Shown here one piece after another: positions 57,675 to 64,000 of a stretch of DNA of 64,000 bases (its first letter is position 1; every line of letters begins with the position of its first letter). The stretch spans positions 39,210,348 through 39,274,347 of the forward strand of contig CM035807.1 of NCBI GenBank assembly GCA_020466095.1, written 5' to 3'. This DNA comes from Chlorops oryzae. Lineage: Eukaryota; Arthropoda; Insecta; Diptera; Chloropidae. The notes under the pieces were generated by a model. That model saw only the letters and a list, made by a program, of their open reading frames with translations. It did no database searches and was not told where the DNA came from. The translations under genes and the position numbers were made by a program.

Positions 57675-58585
57675 AAAAGATTCAAACATTAAATTTTATT
57701 ATTTGCTTGCTAAACTGCATATTGAATGATTACGATTACGAAATAATTCAAAAATAATGGCGATTATTTGCGATTAACCCCGCTGTTACGTTAAAAAAGT
57801 TACACTGAATGTTTTAGGGACCAATTGGGTCACGGTGTATTTTCCATACTAAATATATAGTATATTTAAGAACTTGAGCATTTTACCAAACGATTTCTAT
57901 GCCTGAAAATATATATATTTCATCAATATCCAGAAAAAAACTTCACAAATATTGCATTTTGAACCAAATGGTGCCAAGGCACCAGCAGAGTTAATGAAAA
58001 AATCCAAATTGCATATTCGAAAATAAACAAATCAAATACGAGTAATCTCGATTATTTTGATATTATTATATATCGATTTCCAAATGCGAAAATAACGAAA
58101 GCGACAAAAACCAAATTTTACAGGAGAAGTGTTTTTTGATTTCTTCAAAACGATTTGGAGGATTTCAATAAGTTTTGAAATGCGGTCTAGTTTAGTCATG
58201 AAAAAAATATTTTAAGGCCTTTTTGTTTACCTTTTTCAGGATTATTTTTGCGGTTACGGCTACTCTTTGGTTTTCAGAATTGACTTTTCTTACCGATAGC
58301 AATATGGAAAGAAATGCGTTGGAAAAACGTATGCTTAAGTGTGAAAATGTCAAGTCCTCTTTTGGGAAGCTTTGATCTACTTAAAGCCATACACAATACT
58401 CGTTGTTGAAAATAGTTTTCTTTAGAGGAAAGTGTGATTGTAGTTGAATTCCTCTTCCTTTCAGGAGTCTTATAAGGATATGGTAATATGTATTTGGGGA
58501 GCCATGGTTGTTTGACTTATATTGCATGGCTGAACAAAATTTATCTACGATTTTAAACTTCGCGAAGAAATGCAAAGCCTTTGGA
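57675..58585. other. Unassigned AT-rich stretch
   Basis: No coding or repeat structure recognised. Confidence 0.4.
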
Positions 58586-58727
58586 AACTACTCGTTCCGA
58601 GGTTAACAGATACTATCTCGACTAATACGTTTTACTTGCACTGGCAAAGCTAGGGACCCATGGAGTGTTATGCTCGGTCTTACGGACCAACCAGTTTAAC
58701 CTAACTAACTATAACCTAACCTAACCA
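58586..58727 (+). repeat. LINE-type 3' tail
   Basis: Noncoding text with CTAGGGACCCATGGAG and CTCGGTCTTACGG, ending in degenerate TAACCTAACC repeats, like LINE/SINE 3' ends of flies. No coding part is joined to it. Confidence 0.45.
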
Positions 58728-58744
58728 AAGGTAACATGTAATTT

Positions 58745-59570
58745 TTAGTGAGCTTTCTCTATCGGATTTTGTTGAGGGATGCCAAGTCGATAGCATCTAT
58801 ATTGATTTTTTAAAGCCTTTGATAAGGTTTCACATAAAATTTTGATTATAAAGCTAGCTTCAATGGGTTTTCATTCAAATTTGTTAAGTTGGATCGATTC
58901 TTATCTATATAAAAGAGTTTTATTTGTCCGGGTGGAAAATGTGCTGCCAATCCAGATCATAGCAACATCTGGAGTACCACAGGGTAGTATTCTAGGCTCT
59001 GCTATCACTACTGTTCATCAAAGACATTTCGAATTCTATTAAAACATCTCAATAGTTACTTTTTGCAGATGATCTTAAACTCTTCTTATAAATCAGAAAG
59101 TCTTATTCTGACAAGCTTCAGATTGAATATCAGCTATTAAATCAGTGTGGTGCTAAAAATCAACTCCTAAATTCAGAAAAATGCTTATATGTTACTTTCT
59201 CTAAAACTAGTAACATTCTTTTCACCTCGATTTTTTAACACCTACTTTCCACCTAAACGTATGGATATGGTAATAGATCTAGGAGTGGTATTTGACTCGA
59301 AATTTGGGTTTACCCATCATCTGAATTACATTATTCTACAGGCCCTTCGAATGCTTTAATTAAACGCAATGGCCCATATTTTTCTGATCCTTATACTTTA
59401 AAGTATATATCTTAAAGTTTAAAGCAATATGAAAATTATAATCCCCGTGTCGAGATAGTGGAAAGATCTTGTACACCCTTCGCGTTAAGAGGATTGTTTT
59501 CTTGTGAAATGCTTCCACCATACGATACTCGCTGTGGACTTATTGGTCTGAAGCAGGGATCGGCAGTCAT
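58745..59570 (+). pseudogene. Jockey-like LINE reverse-transcriptase fragment
   Basis: Reads SIYIDFLKAFDKV (frameshifted in a T run near 58808), HKILIIKLASMGFHSNLLSW, TSGVPQGSILG, then in other frames LLFADDLKLFL (the catalytic FADD box), QLLNSEKCLYVTFSKT, DLGVVFDSKF and near 59440-59530 RVEIVERSCTPFALRGLF. This is the RT palm and thumb of a non-LTR retrotransposon, degraded by several frameshifts. Endonuclease and 5' half are absent. Confidence 0.85.
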
Positions 59571-60448
59571 AATATTTTCAGCAATATTATCGGTACTAAT
59601 TGCGGATTGACCAAACATTTTTATTCTTTTATTCTTGATTATTGAATAAAAAGAAATCACAAATTGCAAAAATAAAATTTATGCAATTCGACATCATAAT
59701 AGGCCTATTATGATGTCGATTTTAAAATCATAATGAAGTATTATAATATGACACTAGATTTGAGAAAGTATAAAAAAAAAATTTTAAACAAACAAAAATC
59801 ATGGCATACTACCAGGGTTTGTAATGAATTTCAAAGCGTGCAATAATAAATTCAAAAAAATTTCAGTATTAAATCATGATATTGCAATAAAAAATTGTCG
59901 AAACTCACGCATTTCGAATCGTAGGAAAAATACGGCAGAGCATCGTTTTACGACAGTTTACTTAATAAAGAAAGTTCATTTCGAATCTTGTATCGAAAAT
60001 ATTTTCTGACAAAGAAAAACGTTTTCTTAAATTTGATAAAAATATCAGGATTGAAAATTATGAAATAGTCGGCACTCGTGTCGAAAATCAGATATTATTC
60101 GCGATCTGTCTTGTAAAACTCGCTGCGCCTCGTTTTTTTTTTCACTCTGCAAAAAGATTCATGACATTGATCGAATACATGAATAATGAGTCGTATTTGC
60201 ATTAAGTGAATTATTCAGGATGAATCAATATAACATACTTAACAAAGAATTATTGCGATTAGTTTCAAAAATCAAATTTTATTCCAAAGATTATGAATTG
60301 ATTATATTGAATCAATCACTTTGTATTCGTTATGAATCAAATTCATTCCCAAGATTATGGATTATTTGAATAAAAGTCGAGATATCCCATTGGAAATTGG
60401 TACGGAAATAATCAGCGGCTCCAGTAGATCCGATTGACACGTTTTTTA
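59571..60448. other. Unassigned stretch with a perfect palindrome
   Basis: AT-rich and noncoding apart from the 32-base palindrome at 59688-59719. Confidence 0.45.
59688..59719. repeat. Perfect 32-base palindrome
   Basis: TCGACATCATAATAGG followed directly by its exact reverse complement, with no loop. It could extrude as a cruciform; no element termini are attached. Confidence 0.85.
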
Positions 60449-60750
60449 TACCCGACATAGTTTGTGTCGAGGGTATATTGCGTTGCGTGTGGTTGTGTGT
60501 TACAGACAGCACCAGCCGCTTTAGACCATACAAAAATTTATAAAAATGATCAACATCGCCAGGAAATTCGATTTAGCGATTCCAGTCGGTCTGTCCGTCT
60601 GTCCGTCTATCCGTCTGTCTGTCTGCCCGTCCTTTTGTTTCCCGATCTCCTCCAAAACGACTGGACCAATTAAGTCCAAATTTGACACATAGGTATATCG
60701 GGGCCCGCGTATGATCCTAAGTGAAAATGGAGAACATCCGCCCACGTTAA
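60449..60750 (+). repeat. Repeat family B, copy 4
   Basis: Starts TATACCCGACATAGTTTGTG, with a GTCC/GTCT run at 60587-60630 and then TCTCCTCCAAAACGACTGG and TCCGCCCAC, which are shared with family A. This links the two families. Confidence 0.78.
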
Positions 60751-61019
60751 AAATAGTAGAAAGTTTCTAATTCAATTCACAAAAATAAATTTTTTTCTTT
60801 TTATTTCGTTTTTTATAATATGCAAAATATGTTTTATTCACATTTGTAAGTTTAATCTTAAATTCTGTAAATTCTGATACAAAAATTGGTATGCGTTCCA
60901 AAGGCTGAAAATCATCACCCAGTGAAATATAAGGACGATAAGTTAAATAGTCAAAAAAAAAAAAAACAATAAGGATGAGTTCTATAATTTTTATTATAAT
61001 GTGAAGGTTATGTTTTATT

Positions 61020-61205
61020 AAAAATCTCATTTTTTCTTTTTATCATTACAACAGCAAAAGTTTCCGAGTCTACTCGATTTCTTAAAGGGTTCATAATAAA
61101 TCTGGCTCCGGAAAAAAGACATTTCACGCTGACTTGAGTGGATGGAAATGCAAGCTTAACGTTTGCTACTTCTGCCAGTATTCGTCGCTCCGCCGAATTT
61201 TGCAC
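61020..61205 (-). pseudogene. hAT transposase C-terminal fragment
   Basis: Reads LAFPSTQVSVKCLFSGARFI then RNRVDSETFAVVMI, the hAT dimerisation region. The conserved V-E-R is V-K-C here, so the catalytic Glu is lost. No termini found. Confidence 0.78.
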
Positions 61206-62438
61206 ACATATAGTCATGGTATTATGTGTATGATTCATACGATTTACAAAACAAACGAAAGTTGGGCGAACGAACCTCAATCGGTAAAATTGGTTTTACC
61301 AGCAGTGAGTAGTTTAGGTAGCGGTTAAGGTAACGGCAAAATGTCGGGTTTCTTCAGGGGTAGCCGTAGAGGTAACGGTAGCGGCACGTTCAAGGTTAAA
61401 ATCGGTTAACCGGTAACGGTAGTGAAACCGGTTTCAGTCTACGATATGCTTACTTTTTCGAACAACTACCCATTTTAGAAGCTTTCATGGATCAATTGCA
61501 TTTCCGTAAAACACGCAGCTCAAAATTTTCATCGAGCAACCTATTGAATTTTGGCAAATTACACATAGTTGCGTAACTGAATAGGCGCTCGACTGCCTCT
61601 GAAGACGGAAGTGGCGTATTGAATTTTAAGAATGTGGCTTTTATAGCAGGATATCCGTTTAACAACGCAAAATCGATTCTTCTGTCCGCTATAAAGTTGT
61701 GGAACTCAGCTTCGTCTGCATTTGTGCCAAAGACAGCAGCGGAATCCGATAAGCATTCGTCGGACGCGAAATCAAAAAAATTGTCGAACTCTTTTCATTT
61801 TCTTCCCCGTTGTCCAGCAGCTGCACTCGTGCTAGCCCTTCTTTAAGTGCTGCCATAGTGTTGGTTTGAGCTGATGGCGTTTAACAGTTTATCCATTTCA
61901 GCTTGAATTTAGGATGCGAAGCTGCTGCTACGGCTGCGATACGTCCTTCATCTTCGACATCCCAGAACTTTGCGAACCTCACCTGTAAGCTTTCGAGCAA
62001 TGCGTCAAGGAGAGGTGAGCACCAGCGTACATTTTCCCTCTTAAGGGTCCTCAGCTTATTGCGAACGGAAATTAAAGTGGGGAGTAAATAGCCGAAATGG
62101 CAATTTTTTTCACCCTGCAGAATATCGATCGCATCTGCAATAGGCTGATTGCACCGCAAATATTCATATATGAAACTGAAATTTGTTTCCTCCAGTTTGT
62201 TATCCAGTTCAATATTTTGCAAGTTGTCCTTAAGTTTGAAAATTTGCTTCAGCGCATCAAACAAAGAGTTCCAGCGTGTTGAGATCGGTCTTTTTAATGC
62301 TTCACCCAAAGCATTTAGCAAGTTCTCTCGCTTTTTCGGTGAATTGGTCATTTTCCACAGAGCTTTGCATCGAACAATTGTGTCCCTGTAAATGCGTTCC
62401 AGTCTTGGGCATGACCTTATTCCTCTTAATGCGTCTGT

Positions 62439-62931
62439 TACTACGTTTATACGTACGCCTTATTCGCGAATAAGAATATCGCGAATAGCGATTTTTACCT
62501 TATAAACGGTCTTATTCACGAATAGCTAATTCACGAAAGTTATTCGTGAATAGTGAGACTATTCGCGATAAACACGAAAGGTGATGCCACATTTTTCGCT
62601 GATTTCTCTCTTTTTGACGATCCGGCAGAGCTTTTGTTTAATTTGAGTTCAAAAATCTAGCAAAAAAGATGGAGAAACCGAAAGGAAACCAACCGCTGCA
62701 CATGGATAATACTTAAATCAGAGACTGACATTTTTTCACTTTTGAAAAACTAATTGATAAAAGCATTCGTGATGCTATGAAATCATGTGTTTTTCAAGTG
62801 TTCTACCATTTCATTTCGTTTTGGCAGTCAGGTAGCGCTAAGACCAACTAATGTCGGTTGCCGTATAAACGGTGACTTCACTATTCGCGATATTCCTATT
62901 CGTGAATAAGGTTTAACGTATAAACGTAGTA
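62439..62931. mobile_element. MITE with long TIRs in the hAT coding region
   Basis: TACTACGTTTATACGT at both ends and inner CCTTATTCGCGAATA and ATATCGCGAATAG motifs give TIRs of about 50 bp. Flanks share TGT. No coding sequence; superfamily open. Confidence 0.82.
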
Positions 62932-63457
62932 TGTTGTTAGCAGTCAAGTTGAGTGTGTGACTAGCACACCTGAAATGCTGGGGAAGTCTGAAGTTTGCTC
63001 CATTGTTACGATTTATGAAGTCAGGCTCCGCAAAGTCGTCAGGTTCCAATTGTTCTGCGTTGATATCGGATGGGTCCATACTTTCTTCTTCGAAGAATGA
63101 TTTGCCTAATTGTAGCCCAAACTCTTTGAAGGCTTTAACAAAGTTTGAACCATTGTCAGTTATAGTGGCAATAACTTTTTCGGAAGACAGGTTGAACGAA
63201 CCGTGAATCGTATCAATCATCTCTGCGACCCTATCGTACGTATGATCGCCGTCAAATCGACGACAGGCTATCGCGTATGGTTTTCGATCGAAGTTTAAAG
63301 GATCGATCTATGGGTGATTTTGAAATAAATATAAAATAATTTACTAAATAATTCTTTGGCAGAAATCAATGGTTGCTACAAGCATACTTCAAAATGGCAT
63401 ACCCAATATATATTATTTTCAGTAATTTTGACATTTTCATAGAAATTGTTTGTATGC

Positions 63458-63680
63458 TCTGGGGCGTCATGAAAATTGGTTTTTGTGGAAATCGATTTTG
63501 AATTTCTCATTTATTTTGTCCAGGTGTCTTGAAATTAGAATATGGCTTTTGGTGACCGTATATTTTCCGCAAAATAAGACCATTACTCAAATTCATAATC
63601 GAATCCCGTGACATCTGGACGAAATAAATGAGAATTTCAAAATCAATATCGACAACGATCGATTTCCATGATACCCCTGA
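63458..63680. mobile_element. Intron-resident MITE
   Basis: Left end TCTGGGGCGTCATG and reversed right end TCAGGGGTATCATG, with ATTCTCATTTATTT and GTCCAG shared farther in; TIRs of about 65 bp, imperfect. No target duplication found. Confidence 0.6.
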
Positions 63681-64000
63681 TTTTTCATTTTGAATCTTGG
63701 ATTTTTAAAATACTGATTTCACAATAACTCACACAATGAACGGTCATTCCCAAAACACGTCGATTTGGACTCGACCAAATATCCGCTGTTGTACATACAT
63801 TTGATACCTCAGCCAATGCATCTTTAATAGACGACATGCTATCTTCATGGGCCTTTAAGATTCTTCTACTCAGTGTTCGGGCCGAAAGATGTTGAAGTGG
63901 CCTGCCACCTCTTTTAATTTTCATATCTATGGAGTTAAATAGAAATATATTAATTTTGGAAGGGGCATTTTAGTAGTCAAATTTTAGTTTACTTACCATC

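Larger units (their letters stand above)
61303..64000 (-). mobile_element. hAT transposon, cut by the right window edge
   Basis: A transposase with introns, followed on the left by 120 bases rich in GGTAACGGTA repeats. The terminus is probably CAGTGAGTAGTTTAGG at 61303, but the partner end lies outside the window. Confidence 0.65.
61492..64000 (-). pseudogene. hAT transposase, spliced, interrupted
   Basis: The exon 63926-63733 reads RGGRPLQHLSARTLSRRIL and TTADIWSSPNRRVLGMTVH (first Asp). It follows an intron (63927-63996) whose upstream exon runs off the window. Intron 2 is 63732-63308 (GTGAGT to CATAG) and contains a MITE. Next come DPLNFDRKPYAIACRRFDGD, ATITDNGSNFVKAF (second Asp) and HFRCASHTLNLTA, broken at 62931 by a 493-bp MITE, then RGIRSCPRLERIY, LKRPISTRWNSLFDALKQI and ASHPKFKLKWI. 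After at least two frameshifts (61750-61890) the C terminus reads LPSSEAVERLFSYAT with stop TGA at 61494-61492. All three catalytic regions survive but the reading frame does not. The BED finger would lie right of the window. Confidence 0.86.

Overview
This window looks like a gene-poor, AT-rich, repeat-dominated stretch of an insect genome, most likely a higher fly (Diptera; possibly a tephritid, which is inference). The grounds are the element mix (BEL/Pao, Penelope-like, jockey-like LINE, hAT, PIF/Harbinger, pogo, Tc1/mariner), spliceosomal introns of 50-70 bp inside transposase genes, and noncoding repeats with a (GTCY)n microsatellite resembling the mini-me/DINE-1 repeats known from Diptera. 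I found no convincing host gene. Nearly every coding signal is a transposase or retroelement polyprotein, and nearly all are broken.

Layout. 1-3.2 kb: a DNA transposon with near-identical 600-bp terminal inverted repeats (TIRs) and a two-exon transposase of a family I cannot assign to a superfamily. 3.5-5.4 kb: a pogo-like transposase with a C-terminal PHD finger. 8.8-11.5 kb: the 3' part of a BEL/Pao element with an unusual zinc-knuckle ORF and a candidate LTR promoter. 11.6-16.2 kb: a Penelope-like fragment, then a hAT transposase split by a second long-TIR element (itself hit by a hAT MITE) and by a PIF-type MITE one codon before its stop region. 16.9-18.1 kb: a third, divergent copy of the long-TIR transposase. 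19.2-24.0 kb: a minus-strand BEL/Pao element with both LTRs and a tRNA-Tyr primer-binding site, lacking protease and RT; a tRNA-derived SINE sits in its 5' LTR.

24-45 kb: a graveyard of short elements. Many have exact 8-bp hAT duplications (24.3, 27.6, 39.5 kb; near-exact at 29.1 kb), plus a TA-flanked MITE, a mariner deletion derivative, a truncated pogo transposase, and copies of two helentron-like noncoding repeat families, called A and B here.

45.7-52.4 kb: a PIF/Harbinger element (TAA duplication) carrying a multi-exon transposase and a convergent Myb/SANT gene. It has been invaded by repeat A, by a hAT that holds another hAT that holds a TTA-flanked MITE, and by a second Harbinger carrying a transposase remnant and a convergent MADF gene. 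54.0-56.7 kb: a Harbinger-like MITE inserted into a copy of itself at TTA. 56.8-59.6 kb: a hAT with a 5'-truncated LINE inside, then a LINE reverse-transcriptase relic. 61.3-64 kb: a hAT transposase with introns, running off the right edge.

The elements interact mainly by nesting, so target-site duplications give a relative insertion chronology. The SINE shares its 3' tail with a LINE in the same window, suggesting borrowed LINE machinery. All family names come from reading motifs by eye; no database search was possible.
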